NCBI GenBank assembly: GCA_027486335.1
Contig: JAIXPK010000261.1
Span: 1-50,437, forward strand
From: Verrucomicrobiaceae bacterium
GTDB taxonomy: Bacteria; Verrucomicrobiota; Verrucomicrobiia; Verrucomicrobiales; V1-33
Direction of reading: 5' to 3'
Length of the DNA: 50,437 nt
The notes below the pieces were generated by a model that had not been told where the DNA came from, did not search any database, and saw only the letters and a list, made by a program, of their open reading frames with translations. Below, piece by piece: positions 18,175-27,241 of the stretch (position 1 is the stretch's first letter; the number at the start of each line of letters is the position of its first letter). The translations under genes and the position numbers were made by a program.

Positions 18175-20261
18175 TGCTTGCGATCGTGATGCTGGGACCG
18201 TGGTTTGCGATTGCCGGGCTGGCGGCGGTTGGCCTCGCGGTGTGGATGCATCTCTACGAACGGGTGGCTAGCCGGCGTGTGCAGATGAGTTCCCTACGCC
18301 TCGTGCCGGAAGCTCCGAGAGTCGCCCGCAATCGGCGAAAGATCCGCCGCTGGCCGTTGCTTCTTCTGCGCGCCCTTGGGGTTATTCTGTTGGGATTGGC
18401 TTTCGCACGACCCGGACTCCCGGGTGGGGGCCAGGCACCCGTTGGGGGACGGGAAGCGGTCGCCTTCGTGCTCGACCGTTCGGCTAGTATGGCAATGCGT
18501 TCACCTGGGGGCAATACGGCGTGGGAGGACGCGGTGGCGCAAGTCCGCGAGCGTCTGGATGGACTTCACTCAGAGAGCAGGGTTCGTTTGTTTTGTTTTC
18601 CTCCCGCGGCGACTGGCGACGATTGGAGCCAGCCCTCGGAGCTGCACAAGGTCCTCGCCGGCCTTGCTCCGGCCATGACGGACGGACGGCCTTTCGAGGC
18701 TCTGCGCGACGCGGCCGAGGCGGTCGCCCGCTTCCGCAGCGACATGCCCGAGTCGCTAGAAATCGTCGGCGATCTGCAACGCCAAGGCTGGGAAGACATT
18801 GATACCCTCTCGCTTCCGGAAGAATTGCGCGTGCGGGTCGTCCAGACTGGAAGCCCCAAGGCAGCAAACAGAAGCCTTTCGCTGGGTGTCCGCGGATTGG
18901 ATCAACTGCGTCGCGGGGTGGTCGAACTGGGCGGCGGGGCATCGGCGCTGGTTGTCAGCGATCAGGTTGAAAAGGATGGAAAAGCCGAGAAGCAGGAGAT
19001 TCCCCAGCCTGACAAGATCCTCGAGTTGCCGTACCGATCCGGGACCGAGGGATGGGTGCGCCGCGAGATCTCCCTCCGGGAGTCGACCGATGGCCTTGCT
19101 GAGGATGACCGAGTGTTCGATGTCTTTCTGGCAGTTCCTGAAGTGCCGGTGCTTCTTTTGGAACCCTATCCGGAACGTGATGTCTTCCTGCAGACAACCT
19201 TTTTCCTCAACCAGGCCTTGCGTCCGACGGCCGGGGCTGGAGCGGCTGATTCCAAGTTCCTGCCAAAAGTGGTGGCGGTGAAGGATGCTGCGGGTGCGAT
19301 TCGAGGATTGGACGACCGGGAGGCCGTGGTGGTGGTGCCGCCGCTGGCGGCATGGCCCGCGGAATTGCCTGCGGCCGTCGAGGCCTTCGCGCAAAAGGGT
19401 GGTGGCGTGGTGTTTTTCGCCGGTCCGGAGATGCAGCCTGCCGACTTTACTGCGGCCTGGCGGAGCCTTCTGCCGGTCCTGCCAGGAGCGGTGACGACGA
19501 TTGATGGTGGTCCGGTCCTTGAACCGATTGGGAACAGCCATTCGCTGTGGGGTGGTTTCGGAGCTGATTTGAGGGAGGCCCTGCGCAAGGCTCCGCTGAA
19601 GAAGCGGTTCACGCTGAGTATCGGCGAAGGAGCGGAGGTGATGGCGCGTTATGCCGACGAACTGCCACTGGTGGTGCGCGGGCAGGCTGGCCTTGGCCGC
19701 GTGCTGTTCGTCAACACCAGTCCGGACCGCAGTTGGGGTGATTGGTCAGCCGATGGAGTGTTGTTCGTGCCCACGGTTCACGTGCTGGTTTCCGCGGTGT
19801 TGAATTCCCCGTCGCAAAGCCTGCGCAACAGCCCTGGTGCAGGGATCGCAGGAGTGCCTTTCGATGTCCGGGTGGATCCCGTGCTGGCAGGAAAATCTCT
19901 GCGTGTCGGCGGACGGACCTTCAAGGCGGATGAACAGGGTTGGGTGCGCGGCCTCAATTTCGAGCGCCCCGGTTTCCATGAGGTGCTAGCTGAAGATGGC
20001 GGCTTGGTGCGCCCGGTGGCGGTGAATTTTCCTCCCGGGGAAAGCCGCCGCGAATTTTTGCTTCCCGCCATCCTGGAACGGCAGGTCGAGGCGCGTCGGC
20101 GAGCCGCAGGTGGCAGTGGGGAAGTGCCTCGTATCGATCTGGTCTCCGAATCCGGATGGTGGCGGTGGATTCTCGCGGCCCTCGCCGGGGTATGGCTGGT
20201 GGAACCGTGGCTGGCTTTCCGGATGAAACGACAACCCGATGAGAAAGGACAAGCATCGTGA
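18171..20261 (+). CDS. BatA-like membrane protein with vWA domain
   Basis: A 696-residue protein. Two N-terminal membrane segments flank a BatA-type leader (HLYERVASRRVQMSSLRLV; then LLLRALGVILLGLAFARP). A vWA domain follows with the metal-site motif LDRSASM (about 101-107). The centre contains a glutamine-amidotransferase-like fold fragment (VVVVPPLAAWP, GGGVVFFAGPEM). A C-terminal membrane segment (WWRWILAALAGVWLVEPWL) anchors the end. Overlaps with both neighbours indicate translational coupling. The exact cellular task of this operon type is not established. Confidence 0.88.
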   Translation: MMLAIVMLGPWFAIAGLAAVGLAVWMHLYERVASRRVQMSSLRLVPEAPRVARNRRKIRRWPLLLLRALGVILLGLAFARPGLPGGGQAPVGGREAVAFVLDRSASMAMRSPGGNTAWEDAVAQVRERLDGLHSESRVRLFCFPPAATGDDWSQPSELHKVLAGLAPAMTDGRPFEALRDAAEAVARFRSDMPESLEIVGDLQRQGWEDIDTLSLPEELRVRVVQTGSPKAANRSLSLGVRGLDQLRRGVVELGGGASALVVSDQVEKDGKAEKQEIPQPDKILELPYRSGTEGWVRREISLRESTDGLAEDDRVFDVFLAVPEVPVLLLEPYPERDVFLQTTFFLNQALRPTAGAGAADSKFLPKVVAVKDAAGAIRGLDDREAVVVVPPLAAWPAELPAAVEAFAQKGGGVVFFAGPEMQPADFTAAWRSLLPVLPGAVTTIDGGPVLEPIGNSHSLWGGFGADLREALRKAPLKKRFTLSIGEGAEVMARYADELPLVVRGQAGLGRVLFVNTSPDRSWGDWSADGVLFVPTVHVLVSAVLNSPSQSLRNSPGAGIAGVPFDVRVDPVLAGKSLRVGGRTFKADEQGWVRGLNFERPGFHEVLAEDGGLVRPVAVNFPPGESRREFLLPAILERQVEARRRAAGGSGEVPRIDLVSESGWWRWILAALAGVWLVEPWLAFRMKRQPDEKGQAS

Positions 20262-22717
20262 CGGAACTCCAGCAAATCATCCATGAAGCTTTGGTTCGCC
20301 ATCGCGGCATTCGTCGACAACGCGCATGGCTGGCGGCTTTCGCGGCCTTTGCAGCGGTGATGGTCGTGACTGCGCTGCTCGATCGTATGTGGATGTTTTC
20401 CGGTGGATTGAGGTGGACTGGATGGATTGCCGGGCTCGTGACAGGTGCTTTCGCTGCGCGATGGGCCATGGGTGCCGCTTGCCCTGATGGCACAACGATT
20501 GCCCACCAGATTGAAAAGGAAGCTAGGGAAACGGCATCGGTTGTGGCGACCGCGATTGATCCGGCCGTGCGGCTCACGGCTGGAAACGAAGCCATGGGGG
20601 GAGTGATGCTCGAGCGACTGGACCGACTGGCAAACGATGCCGTCCGTGCGGCTCCGCCCTCTTTCCGTGGTCGGCTGCGTGTGCCGGCATCCATTGCCGC
20701 CGCAGCCCTCGCGGCGATCGTCGCATTGCTTTTGGTCCAGGGCCCCATAGGCCTGCTGCGAATGTTGATTCCCTGGATCGCATCGCCCTACACCTCGATT
20801 CAATTAGAAGGACCGAAGGAGGCCATCGCGGAGGGCCGGCCCTTCACGCTCACCGCGCGGGTTTCCGGGGTGCCGGTCAAAGTGGTGACCCTGTATCGAC
20901 AAGATTCGCCGGTGGCTATAGCGGAAGCTGCTCCCGGTCCTGATGGTGTGGTGCGGTTGTCGATGAACGGACTGGACGGCGCGGCGGAGTTTGTGGTGCG
21001 TGCGGGTGACGGCCAGTCTGCTCCTTTGCTCGTCACGCCTTACCCGTTGCCTGCCGTTGCATCCTTCGAAATCGACGTCATTCCGCCGGAATACGCCGCC
21101 CACGCGAAGGAGACGAAAAGTGGACCGTCCTTTTCGGTCCTGCGCGGCAGTCGGCTGGACTACAAAGTGAGACTCAAGGCTCCTGCTGTTTCCCTTGTGC
21201 TCGAACGCAGCGCGCCTTCACCGAAAGAAGAACGCGTGAGCCGGACGGAACAGGCTGGAATGAAACGTGGCATCTACGGCGAACCGATAGGCGTCGAAGA
21301 CCCGGCCACCAATCAACCGGTCATTCCGGTGTTTCAACCCGATCCCGCGGACCCGCTGGTCTGGCACACGAACTGGAATCTGTCTCGCGAAGCGGACGAT
21401 ATTGTCTACAGGCTCGCAATCAAAGGTCAGCAGGGCGATCTCGTCCGCAACGATGAACCATGGCGGATCAATGTGGTGGCGGATACTCCCCCAGTTGTGC
21501 GCATCCTGAGCCATGATGGGGGCGAGGTCATCCGTCAGGGCAATGAAACGGTGCAATTCAAACTCAGTGCCGTCGATGATGTCCGCCTCAGCGGAGCACG
21601 TTTGGTTTTCCGCAAGCCGGGCCAGCCCCACACGCGGCAGGAGATCAAGCTTCCTGCGGAGGCTGGTCGGAGTTGGTCCGGCGCTGAATTGCTGGCGCTG
21701 GCTCCCATGAATGTTAAACCGCTAGACATCATTGCCGTGCATGCGGAAGCGGAGGATTCGAATGCCCTCGAAGGCACGGGCATCGGCCGCTCGGAAGTGG
21801 TGTATCTGGAGGTTCCGTTGCCGGAATCCGAGGATGATGGCGGAGGCGAAGGAGGTGGTGGCAGCGGTCCTCCGCCGGTGAACCCGTTGGAATTGCAGAT
21901 GGAGATTCTCAGAGCGACAGTGGTGATGCCGGACAACGCCCCAGCGTCAGATCGCGAAACCGTCGCCTATGACCAGAGAAAAAATGCCGAATACACCGGC
22001 ATGATGGCGCGGGCGGCCGCAGGCATGTTCCTGCAGGATCTGGCGGACGTTCTTGAAAAGGCCCGGATTTCGATGGCGGCGGCGGCAAGCCTTCTCGACA
22101 AAAAGGCGGCAGTGCGGGCTGTGCCTGACGAGGAGGCTGCCTTGGCCCATCTCATCGAGGCGGCGAAAATGTTGGAGGATGCGAAAGAGTCCATGCAATC
22201 GGCTGGGGAGATGGAAGGCGGTATGATCTTCACGCTGAGCAAGCCCAAGCCGAAGAGTTCCTCTGCCAAGGGAGAAGAAGACCCGGCGAAAAAGGAATCG
22301 CTGAGCAAGCTTCTGGAAGAAGTGCAGCGCCAGCTCGCAGAACAACAGAAGCTCAATCAGACGAGGGGCGAACCTGCGGAACTTTCCAGTCAGCAACAGG
22401 CATTGGCACAGGCTGCGCGGTCCGCGGCCCGCCAGGCGGAAGGTATAAAACCATCTGCCAGTGGCCGAGGCGATCCCAAGGCGGCCGGGGAGGAGCTTGA
22501 GCGCGCCGCCGGTCTCCAGGATGACAACGCGGAAGCCCTCGCGAGCGGCAAAGCCGAGGCGAGTAAAAGTCTCGGCGAGCAAAGCGAACAATCCCTTGCA
22601 AAAGCGCTGCGTGAGATCGCGGCCCAGCTGGGCAGCGGAATCTCCGAAAGCGAAACCTATCCTCCCGGATATGAACGGCTGGTGGACGACTACCTGCGAT
22701 CCATTTCCTACGAATAG
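20258..22717 (+). CDS. large membrane protein of Bat-type operon (DUF4175-like)
   Basis: An 819-residue protein from a GTG overlapping the previous stop. Hydrophobic segments lie near 28-46, 50-70 and 145-165, followed by Ig-like strand-rich domains (residues about 185-520) and a Gly-rich break (GGGEGGGGSGPPP). The C-terminal 270 residues are Ala/Glu/Lys/Gln-rich and predicted coiled coil (LEEVQRQLAEQQKLNQ). Similar proteins occupy this position in Verrucomicrobiota and Planctomycetota MoxR operons. No enzyme motif was seen. Confidence 0.75.
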   Translation: MTELQQIIHEALVRHRGIRRQRAWLAAFAAFAAVMVVTALLDRMWMFSGGLRWTGWIAGLVTGAFAARWAMGAACPDGTTIAHQIEKEARETASVVATAIDPAVRLTAGNEAMGGVMLERLDRLANDAVRAAPPSFRGRLRVPASIAAAALAAIVALLLVQGPIGLLRMLIPWIASPYTSIQLEGPKEAIAEGRPFTLTARVSGVPVKVVTLYRQDSPVAIAEAAPGPDGVVRLSMNGLDGAAEFVVRAGDGQSAPLLVTPYPLPAVASFEIDVIPPEYAAHAKETKSGPSFSVLRGSRLDYKVRLKAPAVSLVLERSAPSPKEERVSRTEQAGMKRGIYGEPIGVEDPATNQPVIPVFQPDPADPLVWHTNWNLSREADDIVYRLAIKGQQGDLVRNDEPWRINVVADTPPVVRILSHDGGEVIRQGNETVQFKLSAVDDVRLSGARLVFRKPGQPHTRQEIKLPAEAGRSWSGAELLALAPMNVKPLDIIAVHAEAEDSNALEGTGIGRSEVVYLEVPLPESEDDGGGEGGGGSGPPPVNPLELQMEILRATVVMPDNAPASDRETVAYDQRKNAEYTGMMARAAAGMFLQDLADVLEKARISMAAAASLLDKKAAVRAVPDEEAALAHLIEAAKMLEDAKESMQSAGEMEGGMIFTLSKPKPKSSSAKGEEDPAKKESLSKLLEEVQRQLAEQQKLNQTRGEPAELSSQQQALAQAARSAARQAEGIKPSASGRGDPKAAGEELERAAGLQDDNAEALASGKAEASKSLGEQSEQSLAKALREIAAQLGSGISESETYPPGYERLVDDYLRSISYE

Positions 22718-22722
22718 TTATC

Positions 22723-24981
22723 ATGGAATGGACTACCTACCCAGCCTGGTATTGGATCACCGCCGCGGTTTGCGCCGCCTTTGGCGTGATCTCGTGGAAC
22801 ACACTGCGCGCTTCGCACGGCCCATCCATCCGGCTCCGTTGTCTCTGGTTGCTGCTTCGCGGGGCGTTGCTTGGGCTGCTGCTCATCATCCTGCTGCACC
22901 CGCACCGGGTGGAACGTCGAGAATTCCGTGAGCCGCAGGATATCGCAGTCCTGTTGGATGACTCTGCGAGCATGAGCCTCCGAGACGAACCCGGCTCATC
23001 GCCGAGGATTGATCAACTCAAGGCGCTTGCCAAACCGATGGCCGGACTGGCGGGTGGCGGAAGCCAGTTGCGATGGTATGGCTTTGCTGGTGAAGCGCGG
23101 CCGGTGGCGGGCGCGGAGGATCTCACGGCCACTGGGAATGAATCCCGCATCGACAAAGCCCTCGAGACTGTTCTGGGCGACGAACGGACCCGCGATCTTG
23201 GCGCGGTGGTTCTGGTTAGTGATGGACAAACGGACGATCCCGAGGCGGCCCGTCGTGCGGCGCGTCTCTACCAGCAGGCGGCTGTTCCGCTCTACACTGT
23301 TCTGGTGGGAACGCCGGAAGAGTCGCCGGACCTGGCGCTGTCCGGTCTTAGTGGAGCCCAGGAATCGCTCTATAGCAGGAGACTCCGTTTGAGGGGAACG
23401 CTGAAAGCTCCCGGCTTCACAGGCAGCGAGGTGACAATGCGTGTCCAGTGTGAGGGTCGGGTGGTGCATGAATCAGTGGAAACCGTGGTCCGCGATGCCC
23501 AACCCTTTGAGTTTAACTTTGAAACCCCATTCACCGGCTTTCACCGGTACCAGGTGGAGGTACTCCCTCTCGATGGTGAGCGTCTCGCCACTAACAATTC
23601 GGGTGTGATCGGCGCGGAGGTCGTCGAGCGGAAAATCCGAGTCATCAACATGGAAGGCACGCCTAACGCCGGGCACTGGCTGGAGAACGCGCTGGAGAGC
23701 GATCCGGACATGGAGGTCACGAGTCTGTTTTTCCCGCAGTCCGAGTCTTTCGAAACCTCCCGCCAGATCCCTTTCACGATCGATGCCGATGGCCGCAAGG
23801 TTTACAACATCGCCCATCCGATCAAGGGATACCCGCGCACGCTGCAGGACATGTTGAACTACGATGTGATCATCAACAGTGATATCTACAAAGAAGCCTT
23901 CACTCCCGAGCAACTTGCTCTGACCGTCGCGCTGGTGGAGGAACACGGCGGTGGTTTCGTGATGGTGGGTGGCACGACGGCCTTCGGGGCCGGCCACTAC
24001 GACGAGACGGTGATCGACAAGCTGATGCCGGTGGATGTTTACGGCAACGAGGACATCAAATATGGAGGTTTCAAGCTGCAAGTCCCCCCGGAAATGTTCG
24101 ACCACCCGGTGATGCAACTCGGCACCACCCGCGAGGAGACTGCGCAGATCTGGAATGAGCGATTCCCTGGATTCAGCGGACTCAATTCCGTGAACCGCGT
24201 CAAGCCGGGAGCCCGCGCGCTGGCTTTCAATGAGAACGAATCCAACAAATACGGCCCGCTAGTGGTTTTCGCCGTGCAGCAGATCGGGCGGGGCCGCACC
24301 ATGGCGTTCACCTCCGACACAACCCAGAGCTGGGGCAGCCAATTCCACACCAGCTTCGGCACCCCTTCGGACAAAACCCTCTACTATCGGCGATTCTGGA
24401 ACCAGGCGGTGCGCTGGTTGGCCGCGGACCGCATCCGCCGCAAAAGCGGGGAACTCAGACTCTCGGTCGATCGCAATGTCGCAGTGCCGGGCCAGAGTGT
24501 GGATGTGCGCATCCCGTTCCCGCCCACCTATCCGGATGCGGTGGTCACTCTGAAGCGCGCTATGCCGGGACAGGAAGCGGTGCCTGTGGAATTGATCCGC
24601 GACGAAGTGACCCGCACGTGGCACGCGAGCGTTGCGCTGCAGGATCAGGGCGAATGGACCTTCACCGCCAGCCTGCCGCGCACCGGGTTGGATCCGGTGT
24701 TTTCTTATGCCCTCGTCGATGTGATCCCTGACACCCGCGAGTTTGCATCCACAGCGGCCAACCGCGGCTTGATGGCCGAACTCGCGCAACTCGGAGGAGG
24801 AATGTTGCTGGAAGGCGAGCCCGGAAGCTGGTCGATCGCGGTGGATCCGCGCGGCAGTCGCATCATCGAATACGGCCGTCGCGCCATCTGGGACCGCTGG
24901 TGGGTCATGGCCCTGATGGTTCTTTTGCTCACCATGGAATGGGGCCTGCGCCGCCGCTGGATCGGTGGCGGAATCAACTGA
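22723..24981 (+). CDS. membrane protein with vWA and glutamine-amidotransferase-like domains
   Basis: A 752-residue protein, last in the moxR operon, 5 bp after the previous stop. Two N-terminal membrane segments (about 8-26 and 41-62) precede a vWA domain (AVLLDDSASMSLRD near 78-90; VVLVSDGQTDD). An Ig-like region follows, then a class I GATase-like domain (NYDVIINSDIYKEAF, HGGGFVMVGGTTAFGAG), and a last membrane helix (WWVMALMVLLLTMEW). The GATase-like part lacks an obvious catalytic Cys, so it is probably structural or binding. Confidence 0.88.
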   Translation: MEWTTYPAWYWITAAVCAAFGVISWNTLRASHGPSIRLRCLWLLLRGALLGLLLIILLHPHRVERREFREPQDIAVLLDDSASMSLRDEPGSSPRIDQLKALAKPMAGLAGGGSQLRWYGFAGEARPVAGAEDLTATGNESRIDKALETVLGDERTRDLGAVVLVSDGQTDDPEAARRAARLYQQAAVPLYTVLVGTPEESPDLALSGLSGAQESLYSRRLRLRGTLKAPGFTGSEVTMRVQCEGRVVHESVETVVRDAQPFEFNFETPFTGFHRYQVEVLPLDGERLATNNSGVIGAEVVERKIRVINMEGTPNAGHWLENALESDPDMEVTSLFFPQSESFETSRQIPFTIDADGRKVYNIAHPIKGYPRTLQDMLNYDVIINSDIYKEAFTPEQLALTVALVEEHGGGFVMVGGTTAFGAGHYDETVIDKLMPVDVYGNEDIKYGGFKLQVPPEMFDHPVMQLGTTREETAQIWNERFPGFSGLNSVNRVKPGARALAFNENESNKYGPLVVFAVQQIGRGRTMAFTSDTTQSWGSQFHTSFGTPSDKTLYYRRFWNQAVRWLAADRIRRKSGELRLSVDRNVAVPGQSVDVRIPFPPTYPDAVVTLKRAMPGQEAVPVELIRDEVTRTWHASVALQDQGEWTFTASLPRTGLDPVFSYALVDVIPDTREFASTAANRGLMAELAQLGGGMLLEGEPGSWSIAVDPRGSRIIEYGRRAIWDRWWVMALMVLLLTMEWGLRRRWIGGGIN

Positions 24982-25070
24982 GGACTAGCAAATGGTCCGA
25001 GAAGCACGGGGCAATCGGAGCTGCCTTGGGTGAATCTGCGGGCACATCTGTGTGAGGCGGCAGAGTTTGG

Positions 25071-26174
25071 TTAATCTACCGCGACATTAGCTGAGGGGAT
25101 CAATGGGCCGATGCTGCCGCCGGGGACGAATTCGGCAGGGATGTTGAGGATCCTTCGGTCGGGATTGCCTTTTCGGACGGAGTCCACCCAGCGTACCACC
25201 CGGCGCACGATGAGCCGGTTGTCCCAGCGCATCTGGGCAAGTCGCGGCGAGCACATGTCCAGCAAGGGGACACTTTCTCCAGCGACCATGGAGACCTGTT
25301 CGGGAACACAGATGCCGCGCCGGACCATGAATGCGAGTGCTGCGATGAACCAGCACGGCTCATCGACGATCACGGCGGTCGGAGGTGTCGTTCTGAACAG
25401 GCTCTCCAGCAATTGCTCGAATCCCGCGGGAGTTTCATTCCATTCGGGCAAATTATAGGCCCCTGCTGGGATTCCATGTGTCTCCAGTTCTGTGAGGAAT
25501 GCGAGCTCGCAGCCTCCAACCGGCGGCCTGCGGAATTCTTCGCGGACGATCAGCACGATGCGGCGATGTCCGAGCGCGATGAGCGCGCGCGTGGCTGCTG
25601 CATAGGCTGACACAGTGTCTGGTCCGGTCCGGGCGATCTGCAGGCCCTGGGTGCGGCCATACAATGCAAGGCAGGGCGTCTGCTGGGAGGCGCACCACTC
25701 CAGCAGGGGGCGTGAGCCAGCCTCGATAACCCACGCATCTGCATCCGCTGCGATCAACTGTCGTGTCATCTGGGGGACGTCATGCCTGAGTTCGACCTGC
25801 GTCTTTCTGCATTCAAATGCGTCATATCCCGCAGCTTCAAGTGAGCGCAATACGTTGGCCAGGATGAGTGCGGTCTGCGGATTGTCCACGAGGAGTGAGT
25901 CGTTGCGCAGTATCGCGACGCGCAGTGGCCGATGGGATGCCATGGCGGTCCCCGCGGGAGTGATGCTGCGGCTGCGTCCAAGTCCACGTCTGACCACGAG
26001 GCCTTCCTTTTCCAGAATCTGAAGCGCTCGCCTTGCAGTGTTGCGCGACACGTCCAATTCGGTGGCCAGCTGAATTTCGCCGGGAAACTGATCGCCCCAG
26101 CGCCCCCCCTTGATGCCCTCGCGCAGGCAGGCGGCAACCTGTTCGGGGAGGGAGAGGCGATGAACCGGACGCAC
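25071..26174 (-). CDS. GntR-type regulator with LacI-like ligand-binding domain
   Basis: A 367-residue transcription factor. Residues 5-75 are a GntR winged helix (LPEQVAACLREGI, FPGEIQLATELDVSRNTARRALQILEKEGLVVRR). The rest is a periplasmic-binding-protein-like sensor (RVAILRNDSL, GHRRIVLIVREEF, TAVIVDEPCWFIAALAF, VSMVAGESVPLLDM). This combination is common in Verrucomicrobiota, where such regulators often control nearby carbohydrate genes. It starts with GTG and is divergent from the YdjY-like/DUF6288 operon, which it may regulate. Confidence 0.9.
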   Translation of the reverse strand: MRPVHRLSLPEQVAACLREGIKGGRWGDQFPGEIQLATELDVSRNTARRALQILEKEGLVVRRGLGRSRSITPAGTAMASHRPLRVAILRNDSLLVDNPQTALILANVLRSLEAAGYDAFECRKTQVELRHDVPQMTRQLIAADADAWVIEAGSRPLLEWCASQQTPCLALYGRTQGLQIARTGPDTVSAYAAATRALIALGHRRIVLIVREEFRRPPVGGCELAFLTELETHGIPAGAYNLPEWNETPAGFEQLLESLFRTTPPTAVIVDEPCWFIAALAFMVRRGICVPEQVSMVAGESVPLLDMCSPRLAQMRWDNRLIVRRVVRWVDSVRKGNPDRRILNIPAEFVPGGSIGPLIPSANVAVD

Positions 26175-26181
26175 GCGGCTG

Positions 26182-26238
26182 CTTGTACTTTTCTGGAACA
26201 GGTTGTCAAGAATTCAACTCTTTCAGGGACCTGTTTCC
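26182..26238 (-). promoter_or_regulatory. possible promoter and operator of the GntR-type gene
   Basis: On the minus strand TTGACA (26204-26209) is followed after 16 bp by TACAAG (26182-26187), a good -35 with a weak -10; transcription would begin almost at the GTG, giving a leaderless message. An inverted repeat, GGAACAGGT (26195-26203) and ACCTGTTTCC (26229-26238), brackets the -35 and could be the regulator's own site. Confidence 0.4.
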
Positions 26239-26347
26239 GAACGTAGATTCTAAGGATTCTCCGTTCGATAACGTCGAAGGCACGTTGCACGCGTCGGGGT
26301 TAACGGTCACACCTCCTCAGGCACCCACTCCAGATCAGTTTCCCGGC

Positions 26348-27241
26348 ATGAGAATTCCCAGCTTGTCACTCCTGAGAGTCAGGTCCCGGGTCATGGCGCT
26401 GACTCTCTCCGTCGCAGGTGCCTGTCCCGCGGAGAAAGCGCCGCCGGTGCTACCTCAGGTCGGGCCTGATGCTTCGCAGGAATCCGTGCCCGCCCCGACG
26501 TCTCAGACTCGTCCCGATGCGGAGAGCGATGCAGCACTTCCATCGGCCTCCAGGGGCGACCCCGTTCCTGAACTCAAATTCCCCGGACTGACGATCAATG
26601 CCAGAGAACGCTGTATCGATGTCGAGGCGACTGTCTGCCTGTCGGAAGGCGCGCTGGAGCTGATTGCCTGCAACATCGGGGGGAAGGTTCATGAATCGAT
26701 CGTCGCCGTCGAGGCGAGGCCCTCCCTCATTCATACGGCGCTACTTCTGCTAGGAGCAAAGAGCGGTTCCCCCGCCATGCGCCGTCCGGCGAATGAGGAG
26801 CAGACCCGTTGGGTTGACATTCCTCCCACGGGCGACCTGATCGACGTGTTCCTCGAATTCAATAATGCCGAGGGCAAACCAATCGAACGTCCGATCAGTG
26901 ACTTCATCCGGCGAAGGAACCGTGATGGCATTGAGCGTCCGAAGAGCGGAACGGAGGCTGACAAGGTGCAGAGCATACCCCACGAGTTCATTTTCGCCGG
27001 GTCACACCTTAAGGACGATGGTGATGGGCCCAGAGGTTACCTTGCCGATATCAGCGGGCATGTCATTTCGATGAGTACCTTCGGCGACGAGTTGCTGTGC
27101 CTCTCTGAATTGCATAGCCACCAGCAGGGGGCGCTCGAGTGGGAAATCGATCCCACCCATCTGCCCAAGAAGGGTACTGCCGTCACACTGCGCCTCCGCC
27201 TGAAGAAGAGTTCCGAGCCCGAGCCCAAATCCAAACCATGA
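26348..27241 (+). CDS. YdjY-like domain protein
   Basis: A 297-residue exported protein from the ATG at 26348; an upstream in-frame extension overlaps the regulator's promoter region and is not credible. The N-terminus is hydrophobic and ends near a Cys (SVAGACPAEK), so it may be a lipoprotein. A Pro/Ser/Asp-rich linker follows. The core INARERCIDVEATVCL, ACNIGGKVHESIVAV, RPSLIHTALLLLGA is the YdjY family signature. YdjY function is unknown. The stop overlaps the next start as ATGA, so the two genes are coupled. Confidence 0.85.
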   Translation: MRIPSLSLLRVRSRVMALTLSVAGACPAEKAPPVLPQVGPDASQESVPAPTSQTRPDAESDAALPSASRGDPVPELKFPGLTINARERCIDVEATVCLSEGALELIACNIGGKVHESIVAVEARPSLIHTALLLLGAKSGSPAMRRPANEEQTRWVDIPPTGDLIDVFLEFNNAEGKPIERPISDFIRRRNRDGIERPKSGTEADKVQSIPHEFIFAGSHLKDDGDGPRGYLADISGHVISMSTFGDELLCLSELHSHQQGALEWEIDPTHLPKKGTAVTLRLRLKKSSEPEPKSKP